A stretch of DNA of 64,000 bases from Streptomyces sp. NRRL S-31 (GCF_000718775.1 NZ_JOCB01000076.1:9662-73661), one strand, 5' to 3'; positions 43,968-52,757 are shown, counted from the stretch's first letter. A program made the numbers and translations. Notes: generated from the sequence alone by a model not told the origin.

Positions 43968-45137
43968 TCAGCGCGTGACGCGCAGCAGGCGTGGCGGCCG
44001 GGCGGCGGGGTCGGGCAGGCGCAGCGGCGACCTGCCGGGGGTGATGCTGCCGAGCAGCGCGGCCCGACGGGCACCGGTGCCCGAGGGCAGTGCCCCGGGC
44101 AGGCCGTGGGCGGTGAGGAAGCCGAGGACGGCGAAGGCGAGGGCCTCCTTGGCGGCCGACGGCAGTCCCAGGTCGTCGCTGGGGCGCAGCGGCACACCGG
44201 GCAGTTCCTCCGCGAGCACGCGCATCAGTACCGGGTTGCGGACGCCGCCGCCGGAGACGACGAGCTGGGTCACGCCGTGGGCGCGGCAGGCGTCCGCCAC
44301 GGTGACGGCGGTCAGCCGGGTCAGGGTGGCCAGGACGTCGGCGGTGTCCGGCACCGGCCCGGCGCCGAGGGCTTCGAGCAGGTAGGGCAGGTGGAAGTGT
44401 TCCTTGCCCGTGGTCTTCGGGGCGGGCCTGCGGTAGTAGGCGTCGGCCAGGAGGACCCGCAGCAGTTCGGGGCTGACCCGGCCGGCGGCGGCCCCGCGCC
44501 CGTCCTCGTCGTGGTCGGCGACGCCCTCGGTGAAGTGCCGTACGGCCGCGTCCAGCAGCGCGTTGGCGGGGCCGGTGTCGAAGGCCAGCGGCTCGGCGCC
44601 GGGCGCGAGGACCGTGACGTTGGCGATGCCGCCGAGGTTCAGGGCGCCGGGGGTGCCGGGCAGGCCGGACAGCAGCAGGGCGTCGGTCATGGCGGCCAGG
44701 GGCGCGCCCTGGCCGCCCGCGGCGACGTCCCGGCTGCGCAGGTCGGAGACGACCGGGAGCCCGGTCGCCTCGGCGATCCAGGCGGGCTGGCCGAGTTGGA
44801 GGGTGCCGCGGACCGTGCCGTCCTCGACCCAGTGGTGCATGGTCTGGCCGTGCGAGACCACCAGCTCGGCGGTGCCGTCGCACAGTTCGCGCAGGGCGCG
44901 CACGGCGGTGCCGGCGAAGGCCTGGCCGACGCCGGTGTCGAGGGCGCAGATGGTCCGGGTGGTCGTGGCGGCCGGCGGCAGGGCGGCGGCGATCAGGTCC
45001 CGCACCTCGTCCGGATAGGGGACGGAGAGGTGCCCGAGGGGCCGCAGGAGCAGGCTGTCGCCCTCCAGCGCGAGGTCCGCCGCCGCGGCCTCGACGGCGT
45101 CGAACGACGTGCCCGACATCAGGCCGATCACCCGCAC
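43968..45137 (-). CDS. anmK: Anhydro-N-acetylmuramic acid kinase
   Basis: 389 aa. VRVIGLMSGTSFDAVEAAA is the AnmK signature, with later SHGQTMHHW, GALNLGGIANVTVL, DTGPANALLD, and SGGGVRNPVLM. The enzyme opens the anhydro ring and phosphorylates anhydroMurNAc to MurNAc-6-phosphate in murein recycling. Start is GTG 45137 (GGGGG four bases upstream) or GTG 45131, which overlaps the stop of a 29-codon upstream frame as GTGA. It lies downstream of a sodium:solute symporter gene on the same strand. Confidence 0.92.
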   Translation of the reverse strand: MRVIGLMSGTSFDAVEAAAADLALEGDSLLLRPLGHLSVPYPDEVRDLIAAALPPAATTTRTICALDTGVGQAFAGTAVRALRELCDGTAELVVSHGQTMHHWVEDGTVRGTLQLGQPAWIAEATGLPVVSDLRSRDVAAGGQGAPLAAMTDALLLSGLPGTPGALNLGGIANVTVLAPGAEPLAFDTGPANALLDAAVRHFTEGVADHDEDGRGAAAGRVSPELLRVLLADAYYRRPAPKTTGKEHFHLPYLLEALGAGPVPDTADVLATLTRLTAVTVADACRAHGVTQLVVSGGGVRNPVLMRVLAEELPGVPLRPSDDLGLPSAAKEALAFAVLGFLTAHGLPGALPSGTGARRAALLGSITPGRSPLRLPDPAARPPRLLRVTR

Positions 45138-45217
45138 GGCGCCCCCTGGCAGGGGTTCCGCCGGGCGGGCGGGGTCGACGGCGCCTGCGATTGCTGCTGC
45201 GGCTGCGGCTGGTGCAT
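45128..45217 (-). CDS. 29-aa upstream reading frame coupled to anmK
   Basis: ATG 45217 has a strong GGAGGAGCC site. It encodes MHQPQPQQQSQAPSTPP followed by ARRNPCQGAPCG and ends at a TGA that overlaps anmK's GTG 45131. Composition is Gln/Pro-rich. It may be a short coupling or leader peptide that delivers ribosomes to anmK, or an N-terminal remnant. Confidence 0.4.
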   Translation of the reverse strand: MHQPQPQQQSQAPSTPPARRNPCQGAPCG

Positions 45218-45339
45218 GGCTCCTCCCGAGGGGCCGGGCGCGGTAGACGGGGCTTGGCGGTAGGGGCGTAGCACGGTACGGGGCGTCGTTCTCAGGGGCG
45301 CGGGGCCGTGCGGGGTCCGCCGGGTGGCCGGACGGCCGG

Positions 45340-46779
45340 TCACTTCGGGGCGACCGTCGCCGTCGCGCGGTCCGGTTCGGGTCCCTCGTCGGCCACCGGC
45401 ATCCGGGCATCCCCGGGCGCGCGGTGGAAGAGGCTGGTCACACCGCCCACGGCGAGGGTGATCAGCACACCGAGGGGGACGAGCCACTGCGCGGCGATCG
45501 CGGTGGGCACGGTGGTGCCGGCCACGTCCACGTCGATCCGGACGCCGCGCACGACGTACGTCATGACGCCGACCGTCACCAGGAACGCGATGACCGCGTC
45601 GGTCTCGTTCGCGCGCCGGACGATCCGCCCGAGCAGGAAGGCGCCGAGGAGCGCGCCGTAGGTGTAACCCGCGATGGTCAGTCCCGTGAGGTAGACGTTC
45701 CCGGTGCTGGTGCTGAAGGCGCAGGCGAAGAGGGCCATCAGCACGGCCCACACCAGGGTCATCAGCCGGGCGAGCCTGAGCAGGAACTCCTCCGTGGGCG
45801 CGGCGCGGAAGAAGCTGTGGATGATGTCGGCGACCGTGGAGTTCGACATGGAGTTCAGCGCCGAGGACAGCGAGCCCATCGCCGCGCCGAGGATGCCGGC
45901 CACGAGCAGGCCGGAGATCACCACGGGCAGTCCGTGCAGGATGAAGTCGGGGTAGAGGTTGTCGGAGCTGGTCAGACCGAGTTCCTTGAAGCTCTTGCCC
46001 CGGTTGTAGGACCACAGCAGCGCGCCGACGAGGGAGAACGCGGCGAACTGGAGGGTGACGAAGACACCCGAGGCGATCATGGCTTTCTGGCCGTCGCGCA
46101 GCGAGCGGGTGGCCAGCACACGCTGGACGATCAGCTGGTCGGAGCCGTGGCTGGCCATCGCGAAGATGGCGCCGCCGATGATCGCGGTGGGGAGGGCGAA
46201 CGGGCTGGTGAGGATGTGCGTGAGGCCGAAGTCGGTGTCGAAGAGCCGGAACTGGCCCGCGTGCAGGGCGCGCTGGAAGCCCGTGCCGCCGACGCGGCCG
46301 GCGAGCACGGCGATGGCGAGGAGGGCGCCGCCGAGGTACAGGCCCATCTGGATGGCGTCGGTCCAGATGACCGCCTTGATGCCGCCGAGGTAGGTGTAGA
46401 CGACGGTGATCACGGTGAGCGCGATGATGATGACGCGGTAGCTCGCGTGCACTCCGAACTCGTCGAGCAGCAGTTTGATCGGGATGGCGGAGGCGAACAG
46501 CCGGACGCCCTCGGCGAGCAGCCGGGTGAAGACGAAGGTCACCGAGGCGAGCCCCTGCGTCTTCGGTCCGAACCTGCTGCCCAGGTACTGGTAGGCGCTC
46601 ACGAAGCCGCCGCGTTTGTACAGCGGGATGAGGACGGTGGCGACGACGACGCGTCCGATGACGTAGCCGAGGGCCAGTTCGACGTTGCCGAAGCCCTGCC
46701 CGCTGTAGGCGCCGCGCAGTCCGATCACGGCGATCGCCACGAGATAGACGACGACCACCACCAGGTCGAGTTGGCGCAC
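45340..46779 (-). CDS. Sodium:solute symporter (SSS family)
   Basis: 479 aa from GTG 46779, chosen because AGGAG is 5 nt upstream; GTG 46785 is the alternative. About 13 membrane segments with the SSS landmarks FVSAYQYLGSRFGPKTQGLAS, YTYLGGIKAVIWTDAIQ and SSALNSMSNSTVADI. It probably imports a sugar-like solute with Na+; next to anmK the likely cargo is a murein-derived amino sugar. The promoter region contains a TGAAA-type palindrome. Confidence 0.88.
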   Translation of the reverse strand: MRQLDLVVVVVYLVAIAVIGLRGAYSGQGFGNVELALGYVIGRVVVATVLIPLYKRGGFVSAYQYLGSRFGPKTQGLASVTFVFTRLLAEGVRLFASAIPIKLLLDEFGVHASYRVIIIALTVITVVYTYLGGIKAVIWTDAIQMGLYLGGALLAIAVLAGRVGGTGFQRALHAGQFRLFDTDFGLTHILTSPFALPTAIIGGAIFAMASHGSDQLIVQRVLATRSLRDGQKAMIASGVFVTLQFAAFSLVGALLWSYNRGKSFKELGLTSSDNLYPDFILHGLPVVISGLLVAGILGAAMGSLSSALNSMSNSTVADIIHSFFRAAPTEEFLLRLARLMTLVWAVLMALFACAFSTSTGNVYLTGLTIAGYTYGALLGAFLLGRIVRRANETDAVIAFLVTVGVMTYVVRGVRIDVDVAGTTVPTAIAAQWLVPLGVLITLAVGGVTSLFHRAPGDARMPVADEGPEPDRATATVAPK

Positions 46780-46838
46780 GCTCACTCCTGACGGCTCGCC
46801 TCGCTGCTGAAAGTTTCCTTCGCACTCCCACGCATTGA

Positions 46839-46855
46839 CTGAAAAGTAGTTTCAG
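46839..46855. promoter_or_regulatory. Palindromic operator CTGAAA-N5-TTTCAG
   Basis: CTGAAAAGTAGTTTCAG is a 17-bp palindrome 60 bp upstream of the symporter start, in an AT-rich spot; a related half TGAAAGTTTCC is at about 46808-46818. TGAAA...TTTCA sites are typical of RpiR/MurR-family regulators of amino-sugar genes, fitting anmK. No such regulator is in the window. Confidence 0.55.
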
Positions 46856-47288
46856 ATGCTCCGGGCGTCAACAACCCGGCTCGGCGAGGTCCCACGGCGG
46901 GTGGGACGAGGGCGAGTTGGCGACCGGCGCGGGGGGCGCCGCACCGGTGCGGGCGTGGCTCGGGTTGCGTTTGCCAGCCCTGGCGGCCTGCGGGAAACTG
47001 TGGGTATCAGCGTGGCCTGCCACGGAGAACGGGGCCGGCAGGCGCCGACGCTTCTCGCTCCGCCGTCCTCGTGGCGGACCCTTCGCTCTTCCCCCCGCAC
47101 CGCCCTGCCCTGACGGGCGTCGCCGCCGACCCCTGGGGGCGGGACGCGGGAGAGGGTACGCCCGTGACTGCGACGGGTCCCGGAGAACCGTGACCCGCCC
47201 GGGCGCGCGCACGAGCCCGCGATCGCGCGAACACGCGATCAACCGACCGCCGAATCCACCCTCACTCCTCTGACAGCGGAGGTGTCCC
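46856..47288. other. Intergenic region without a supported gene
   Basis: About 430 bp upstream of the M4 protease. It contains GATCGCG-N6-CGCGATC (47221-47240), a 7-bp inverted repeat 49 bp before the protease ATG that could be an operator. No coding frame is convincing. Confidence 0.4.
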
Positions 47289-48500
47289 ATGAGCCGGACC
47301 GGTCGTCTCAACTGCATCATCCCCCCGCACCTGCTCGACAAGCTCTTGACGAACGACGACAGCGAGGTGCGCAAGGCCGCCCTCCACACCCTGCTGACCA
47401 CGACACGGTTGCGGGGTGAACGAACGGTCCGCTCGTCCTTCATCGGCGCCGCGGCCGCCGGCGGCGGCAGGCGGACGGTCTTCGACTGCCGGCAGAGCAG
47501 GTCCCTGGCCTCCGCCGAGCTGGCCCGCTCGGAGGAGGGGGCGGTGTCCGGGAACGTGTCCGTCAACCGGGCGTTCGACGGACTCGGGACGACGCGCGAC
47601 TTCTACACGAAGGTGTTCCAGCGCGACTCGCTCGACGACCGGGGGATGCGCCTGGACGGGTACGTCCACTACGACATGGACTACAACAACGCGTTCTGGG
47701 ACGGACGGCGGATGGTCTTCGGTGACGGCGACGGAAGGATGTTCACCGACTTCACCGCGGCGCTCGACGTGATCGGGCACGAGCTGACCCATGCCGTCAC
47801 CGAGTTCACCGCGGGGCTCGCCTACCACGACCAGCCCGGCGCCCTGAACGAGTCGATCTCCGACGTGTTCGGGTCGCTGGTCAAGCAGTGGTCGCTGAAC
47901 CAGACGGCCGAGACGGCGGACTGGCTGATCGGGGCGGACGTCTTCACGCCGGGGATCGAAGCCGACGCCCTGCGCTCGCTGAAGGCTCCGGGCGAGGCCT
48001 ACGACAACTCCCAGTTCGGCAAGGACCCGCAGCCCGACCACATGAGCAGGTACGTCAACCTGCCCAACACCGAACTGGGGGACTCCGGCGGGGTGCACAT
48101 CAACTCCGGCATCCCGAACAAGGCGTTCTACCTGACGGCCAAGCGCATCGGCGGGTTCGCCTGGGAGGCCGCCGGACTCATCTGGTACGAGTCGCTCAAG
48201 GCGTCCAGCGCCGAGACCAACTTCCAGGAGTTCGCCGACACCACGTACCAGAAGGCCGACGAGCTCTACGGCGCCGAGAGTGCCGAGCAACTGGCCGTGC
48301 TGGCCGCGTGGCAGGAGGTGGGCATCCAGATCAGCGGGGTCCCGGCCGGTGTCGCCCGGGCGCGCAGCCTCTCGGCGGGCCGGGGCAACGGCGCGGGCCG
48401 GGAGGACGGCCTCGCGGCGCTGACCCGGCAGATCGGGACACTGGCCGCCCAGCTCAAGGAGTTGTCCGCGGACGTGACCGGGCTGAAGGCGGGCAAGTGA
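47289..48500 (+). CDS. Protealysin-like M4 metalloprotease
   Basis: 403 aa. Thermolysin family: zinc ligands His164 and His168 in GHELTHAVTE and Glu188 in LNESISDVFG, later GGVHINSGIPNKAF with the conserved His. There is no signal peptide and no long propeptide. The N-terminus instead carries CIIPPHLLDKLL, the short precursor motif of the protealysin subfamily. An extra C-terminal helix (LAALTRQIGTLAAQLKELSAD, roughly 377-398) looks like a coiled coil. ATG follows CGGAGG. The next gene encodes its likely inhibitor. Confidence 0.92.
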   Translation: MSRTGRLNCIIPPHLLDKLLTNDDSEVRKAALHTLLTTTRLRGERTVRSSFIGAAAAGGGRRTVFDCRQSRSLASAELARSEEGAVSGNVSVNRAFDGLGTTRDFYTKVFQRDSLDDRGMRLDGYVHYDMDYNNAFWDGRRMVFGDGDGRMFTDFTAALDVIGHELTHAVTEFTAGLAYHDQPGALNESISDVFGSLVKQWSLNQTAETADWLIGADVFTPGIEADALRSLKAPGEAYDNSQFGKDPQPDHMSRYVNLPNTELGDSGGVHINSGIPNKAFYLTAKRIGGFAWEAAGLIWYESLKASSAETNFQEFADTTYQKADELYGAESAEQLAVLAAWQEVGIQISGVPAGVARARSLSAGRGNGAGREDGLAALTRQIGTLAAQLKELSADVTGLKAGK

Positions 48501-48513
48501 TCGCGGCCGAGCG

Positions 48514-48816
48514 ATGAAGGTGACCCTGGCGCGGCACGGAGGGCAGGCGGCCGCGCTCCGCCTGCGCCTCCCGCCCGAGGTGCTGGACACCGACGCGCTG
48601 CCCGAGGGCGCCGCGGCGGAGCTGGCCCGACTGGTGGCGGCGGCCGTGCCGGCGGCCGGGGCGGAAGGGACCGGCCGCGCCAGGGACGCCATGAGTTACA
48701 CGATCACGGTGGAGGACGACGGCCGCTCGACCGTGCTCACCCAGTCGGACACCACCATGTCCCGGGAGTTCAGGGCCCTGCTCGGCTGGCTGGAGAGGCA
48801 CTTCGCCCGGCGGTGA
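48514..48816 (+). CDS. Emfourin-type protealysin inhibitor
   Basis: 100 aa. MKVTLARHGGQAA at the start and SYTITVEDDGRSTVL, SDTTMSREFRALLGWLERH at the end match the small emfourin inhibitors encoded next to protealysin-like proteases. It starts 13 bp after the protease stop. It is expected to bind and block the protease, giving a protease-inhibitor pair whose natural role may be intracellular. Confidence 0.8.
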   Translation: MKVTLARHGGQAAALRLRLPPEVLDTDALPEGAAAELARLVAAAVPAAGAEGTGRARDAMSYTITVEDDGRSTVLTQSDTTMSREFRALLGWLERHFARR

Positions 48817-48832
48817 CGCCACCCGGGTCCGG

Positions 48833-48851
48833 CCCGGCCGTCACGGCCGGG
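48833..48851 (+). terminator. Hairpin after the inhibitor gene
   Basis: CCCGGCCG-TCA-CGGCCGGG, a perfect 8-bp stem with a 3-nt loop, 16 bp after the stop codon. Confidence 0.65.
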
Positions 48852-48987
48852 TGTCGTCCGCGTGAAGGGGGCGATGCCGCCGCGGTCGTTCGCTAGGGTC
48901 GTCGTAGCGGTCGCCGTCGTGCCCTGCGCGGAGAGTCCTGTCCCGCGCGGAAAGGGGACGGGGGGCCGTCGGCCCTGAGGAGCCCGT

Positions 48988-50673
48988 ATGCGCTACTTCG
49001 ACCTGGGCAGTCACGGCCGGCCCGTGACGACGGCGTCCACCGAGGCCCAGGAGTGGTTCGACCGCGGACTGAACTGGACGTACGCGTTCAACCACGAGGA
49101 GGCCGTCCGCTGTTTCGAGGCCGCCGCGGCGGCGGACCCCGGCTGCGCCATGGCCGACTGGGGCGTGGCCTACGCGCTGGGTCCCAACTACAACAAGCCC
49201 TGGGAGGCGTTCGACGAGCGGGAACTGGGGCGGTCGGCGGAGCGGGCACACGCCGCCGTGCGGCGGGCGCACGCCAAGGCGGCAGGCGCCACCCCGGTCG
49301 AGCGGGCCCTCATCGACGCCTTGCGGGCCCGCTACCCACGCGCCGGGGCACCGGACGCCGAGGACCGTCCGGTGTGGAACGCCGCCTACGCCGACAGCAT
49401 GCGGGCCGTGCACGAGTCGGCGCCCGACGACCTCGACGTGGCCGCCCTGTACGCCGACGCCCTGATGAACCTCACGCCCTGGCGGCTGTGGGACATCCGT
49501 ACGGGCAGCCCGGCCCCGGGCTCGCGGACCACCGAGGCCAGGGCGGTGCTGGAGCGGGCGGTCGGCACGGAGGAGGGCGCGCGCCACCCGGGTCTGCTGC
49601 ACCTGTACATCCACCTGATGGAGATGTCCCCGACGCCCGAGACCGCCCTGCCGGCGGCCGACCGGCTGCGCGGTCTGGTACCGGACGCCGGCCACCTCCA
49701 GCACATGCCGTCGCACCTGGAGGCGGTCTGCGGCGACTACCGCCGGGTGGTCTCCGACAACACCGCCGCGATCACCGCCGACGAGAAGTTCCGCGCCACG
49801 GCCGGGGCGATGAACTTCTACACGCTGTACCGGTGCCACAACTACCACTTCAAGATCTACGGAGCGATGTTCCTCGGCCGCTTCCGGGACGCGCTCGAGA
49901 CGGCGGAGCGGCTCGAAGCGGCCGTGCCCGAGGAGCTGCTGCGCGTGACCAGCCCGCCCATGGCGGACTGGCTGGAGGGCTTCCTCGCGATGCGGGTGCA
50001 CGTCCTCGTCCGCTTCGGCCGCTGGGACGACATCCTGGAGCTGCCGATGCCCGCCGACACACGGCTGTACTGCGTCACCACGGCCATGCTCCGCTACGCG
50101 CGCGGGGTCGCGCTCTCCGCCACGGGCCGGACCGGCGAGGCCGAGACGGAGCGTGAACTCTTCCGCGCCGCGGCCGCCCGGGTCCCGGAGAGCCGGACGC
50201 TGTTCAACAACACCTGTACGGACATCCTGGCGATCGCGGCCCGGATGCTGGACGGGGAGCTGGCCTACCGCAAGGGCGAGTACGAGACGGCGTTCGCGGC
50301 ACTGCGCCGGTCGATCGCGCTGGACGACGGCCTGCCGTACGACGAGCCGTGGGGCTGGATGCAGCCGACCCGGCACGCGTACGGCGCGCTGCTCCTGGAA
50401 CAGGGCCTGGTCGCCGAGGCCGAGGCCGTCTACCGGGCCGACCTCGGGCTGGACGACACGCTGCCGCGCCCGTTGCAGCACCCGGGCAACGTCTGGGCCC
50501 TGCACGGCCTCCACGAGTGTCTGTCGCGGCTCGGCAAGGACGGGGAGGCGCGGCTGGTGGCCCGGCAGCTGAAGGTCGCCGCGGCGCTGGCGGACGTACC
50601 CGTCGAGGCGTCCTGCTGCTGCCGTCTGGAGACCGCCGGGGACGACTGCTGCGGCCCGGGCGCCACGCCCTGA
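48988..50673 (+). CDS. TPR-repeat protein with Cys-rich tail
   Basis: 561 aa. Tetratricopeptide-like helices run through most of the protein (RGLNWTYAFNHEEAVRCFEAA, DPGCAMADWGVAYALGPNYN, HLQHMPSHLEAVCGDYRRV, LAYRKGEYETAFAALRRSI). The C-terminus ends in a cysteine cluster (EASCCCRLETAGDDCCGPG), unusual for TPR proteins and possibly metal-binding. Cytosolic, no signal peptide. GAGGAG-like sequence before ATG 48988. It resembles uncharacterised TPR proteins of many bacteria; function unknown. Confidence 0.8.
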   Translation: MRYFDLGSHGRPVTTASTEAQEWFDRGLNWTYAFNHEEAVRCFEAAAAADPGCAMADWGVAYALGPNYNKPWEAFDERELGRSAERAHAAVRRAHAKAAGATPVERALIDALRARYPRAGAPDAEDRPVWNAAYADSMRAVHESAPDDLDVAALYADALMNLTPWRLWDIRTGSPAPGSRTTEARAVLERAVGTEEGARHPGLLHLYIHLMEMSPTPETALPAADRLRGLVPDAGHLQHMPSHLEAVCGDYRRVVSDNTAAITADEKFRATAGAMNFYTLYRCHNYHFKIYGAMFLGRFRDALETAERLEAAVPEELLRVTSPPMADWLEGFLAMRVHVLVRFGRWDDILELPMPADTRLYCVTTAMLRYARGVALSATGRTGEAETERELFRAAAARVPESRTLFNNTCTDILAIAARMLDGELAYRKGEYETAFAALRRSIALDDGLPYDEPWGWMQPTRHAYGALLLEQGLVAEAEAVYRADLGLDDTLPRPLQHPGNVWALHGLHECLSRLGKDGEARLVARQLKVAAALADVPVEASCCCRLETAGDDCCGPGATP

Positions 50674-50710
50674 CGCGGGGCCGCGGCGCCGGACGGCGTG
50701 GGCCGGGACC

Positions 50711-51150
50711 GGACCACGGCCGTCCGGGTACGAGGCACCCGGACCACGGCCGTCCCGGTGCGAAGTACCCGGACCACGGCCGTCCCGGTACGCGGCACCC
50801 GGACCACGGCCCTCGCGGCACGAGGCACCCGGACCGCGGCCCTCCCGGTGCGAAGTACCCGGACCACGGCCGTCCCGGCACGAGGCACCCGGACCACGGC
50901 CGTCCCGGCACGAGGCACCCGGACCGCGGCCCTCCCGGTGCGAAGTACCCGGACCACGGCCGTCCCGGTACGCGGCACCCGGACCACGGCCGTCCCGGCA
51001 CGAGGCACCCGGACCACGGCCCTCCCGGCACGAGGCACCCGGACCACGGCCCTCCCGGCACGAGGCACCCGGCCCGGACCACGGCCGTCCCGGCACGAGG
51101 CACCCGGACCACGGCCCTCCCGGTGCGAAGTACCCGGACCACGGCCGTTC
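50711..51150. repeat. 30-bp tandem repeat array, about 14.5 units
   Basis: Fourteen contiguous 30-bp units of the form GGACCACGGCCGTCCCGGTG + CGAAGTACCC, with variants ending CGAGGCACCC or CGCGGCACCC, and a partial fifteenth. A 5-bp GGCCC insert breaks phase before unit 13 (51076). There are no spacers. Several units can fold (CCGGGT...ACCCGG). The unit length is a multiple of three, so all frames stay open, but no ribosome site precedes it. It fills the gap between the TPR gene and the XRE-cupin gene. Confidence 0.95.
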
Positions 51151-51167
51151 CGGCGCCAGGTGTGCCC

Positions 51168-51192
51168 GGAGGCGGCACGGCGCCGTGCCTCC
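51168..51192. terminator. Palindromic hairpin
   Basis: GGCACGGCGCCGTGCC (51174-51189) is a 16-bp perfect palindrome extended by GGAGG/CTCC with a bulge. It lies beyond the stop of the XRE-cupin gene on the minus strand and probably terminates it. Confidence 0.55.
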
Positions 51193-51220
51193 CGAGCGCC
51201 GGCGGGCCGGCACGGCGCGG

Positions 51221-51805
51221 TCAGGCCGGGGCGGCGGGGCCCGGCGGGAGGTGGACCGTCATGATCAGGTGGCAGGTGCCGTCGCCGGCGCCGCGGTAGG
51301 TGTGGGGCACGTCGCCGTCGAAGGCGGCGGTCTGGCCCGCCTCGACGGGGTGTTCGGCGCCGTCGACGACCAGGGTCATCCGGCCGGCCGTGACGCTGAC
51401 GGTTTCGACGACCCCGGCCTGGTGGGGATGGCTCGGGTACTCCTCGCCCGGTTCCAGGCGCCAGCGCCAGACCTCGACCGGTGCGGGACCCGTGGTGGTC
51501 AGCATCAGCCGGGCCTCGCTGCCCCGCTCCCCCGCCCACAGCGGCATGACGGCGTCGGCGGCCACCACACGGACGCGGCCTTCGGACGGCCCCTCCAGCA
51601 AGGCGGACACCGAGACGCCGAGGGTGTCGGCCAGCCGGACCAGCGTGGCGAAGTTCGGGTTGCCCTGGGCCTTCTCCAAGGCGACCAGGGCGCCCTTGCT
51701 GACCTTGGCGCGCCGCCCGAGTTCGTCCAGCGACAGACCCGCGCGGGTGCGCGCCGCCCGGACGTTGTACGCGAGCGTCCGCAGGGCCGCCTCTGCGTCG
51801 GCCAT
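51221..51805 (-). CDS. XRE-cupin transcriptional regulator
   Basis: 194 aa from ATG 51805. HTH at residues 8-65 (LAYNVRAARTRAGLSLDELG, KVSKGALVALEKAQGNPNFA), cupin_2 domain in the C-terminal half (EEYPSHPHQAGVVETVSVTAG, VEAGQTAAFDGDVPHTYRG). Such proteins repress or activate small-molecule or amino-acid-related transport genes. It is divergent from an EamA exporter operon with palindromic DNA between them, so it most likely controls that operon. Confidence 0.88.
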   Translation of the reverse strand: MADAEAALRTLAYNVRAARTRAGLSLDELGRRAKVSKGALVALEKAQGNPNFATLVRLADTLGVSVSALLEGPSEGRVRVVAADAVMPLWAGERGSEARLMLTTTGPAPVEVWRWRLEPGEEYPSHPHQAGVVETVSVTAGRMTLVVDGAEHPVEAGQTAAFDGDVPHTYRGAGDGTCHLIMTVHLPPGPAAPA

Positions 51806-51838
51806 CCGATCACCATCCCCTTGAGAGACCACTTGAAC

Positions 51839-51897
51839 GACCGCGCGGTCGGTCGGTTGACATCGAGCGGTCGGTTCATTGTACGGTTTGGTCGTTC
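51839..51897. promoter_or_regulatory. Operator region of the XRE-cupin/EamA divergent pair
   Basis: GACCGCGCGGTC (51839-51850) is a perfect 12-bp palindrome. Direct repeats GCGGTCGGTT (to about 51858 and 51868-51877) and a looser GGTTTGGTCGTT follow. Repeats sit in the 115-bp gap between the two start codons. Confidence 0.55.
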
Positions 51898-51920
51898 TGC
51901 TCAATCGTAAGGGATGTACC

Positions 51921-52757
51921 TTGATCGCTCTGCTGCTGGCCCTGGGCAGCTCGCTCGCCTACGGATGTGCCGACTTCCTCGGCGGCCTCGGTGCCCGGAA
52001 GGCCCACGTCCTGCGCACCGTGATGGTCGCGGCCCCGGCCAGCCTCGCGGTCGAACTGCTGCTCTGGCCGCTGCTCGGCGCCTCGTTCGACCCCGCCGCG
52101 CTCGGCTGGGGTGCCGCGTCCGGGGTGGCGTCGGCCGCCGCGTTCGCCCTGCTCTACAAAACGCTGGCGATCGGTCCGATGAACGTGCTCTCGCCGATGA
52201 CCGCGCTGGTTTCCGCCGCCCTGCCCGTCGCCGTGGGCCTGTTCCAGGGCGAGCACTTGGGCGTGGCCGGCCTGCTGGGCCTGCCGCTCGCCCTGGTCGC
52301 CGTGGTGCTGGTCAGCGCCGGGCACGGGGCCGGGACCGCCCGGCCCTCGCGGACGGCGCTGCTGCTGGCCTGCGGGGCGGGCGCCGCCATCGCCCTCCAA
52401 CTGGTCTGTCTGCACCAGGCGCCCGCCGACAGCGGCGTGGCCCCGCTCGTCGTCGGCAGGGCGGTCTCCTCGGTGGTCACCCTGACCGCCGCCGGCCTCC
52501 TGCGCCGGCGCCTAGACCCGGAGAGGCCCGCCTACGCGGTGTCGGCCGCCGCGGGCGTGCTGGACTCGCTGGCGAACGTGCTGTTCCTGCTCGCCGCCCG
52601 CGGCGGGGACCTCACCGTCGTCGCCGTGGTCACCGCCCTTTACCCGGCCGGCACGCTCCTGCTCGCCCGCGGCGTGCTCGCCGAGCGCATCCACCGCGGC
52701 CAGTTCGTCGGCCTGGGCACCGCCGTGCTCGCCGTCGGCCTCCTCGCCCTCACCTGA
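51921..52757 (+). CDS. EamA (DMT) family transporter
   Basis: 278 aa from TTG 51921, chosen because AAGGGA is 6 nt upstream and the protein then starts directly with helix 1 (IALLLALGSSLAYGCADFLGG). About ten membrane segments in two EamA repeats. Probably an exporter of amino acids or metabolites. Leads an operon with the PaiB-like and B3/B4 genes and is divergent from the XRE-cupin regulator. Confidence 0.85.
   Translation: MIALLLALGSSLAYGCADFLGGLGARKAHVLRTVMVAAPASLAVELLLWPLLGASFDPAALGWGAASGVASAAAFALLYKTLAIGPMNVLSPMTALVSAALPVAVGLFQGEHLGVAGLLGLPLALVAVVLVSAGHGAGTARPSRTALLLACGAGAAIALQLVCLHQAPADSGVAPLVVGRAVSSVVTLTAAGLLRRRLDPERPAYAVSAAAGVLDSLANVLFLLAARGGDLTVVAVVTALYPAGTLLLARGVLAERIHRGQFVGLGTAVLAVGLLALT

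Noticed and set aside
45128..46831. 567-aa minus-strand frame covering the symporter region
   Set aside because: Shadow frame of the symporter; only its last 29 codons, which have their own strong ribosome site, are considered.
50711..51150. CRISPR array
   Set aside because: Units are contiguous 30-bp tandem repeats without unique spacers, and no cas genes are near.
50698..51264. Protein of 10-residue repeats (GTRTTAVPVR type) encoded by the tandem array
   Set aside because: All frames are open only because the unit is 30 bp; there is no ribosome site and the composition is the same in every frame.
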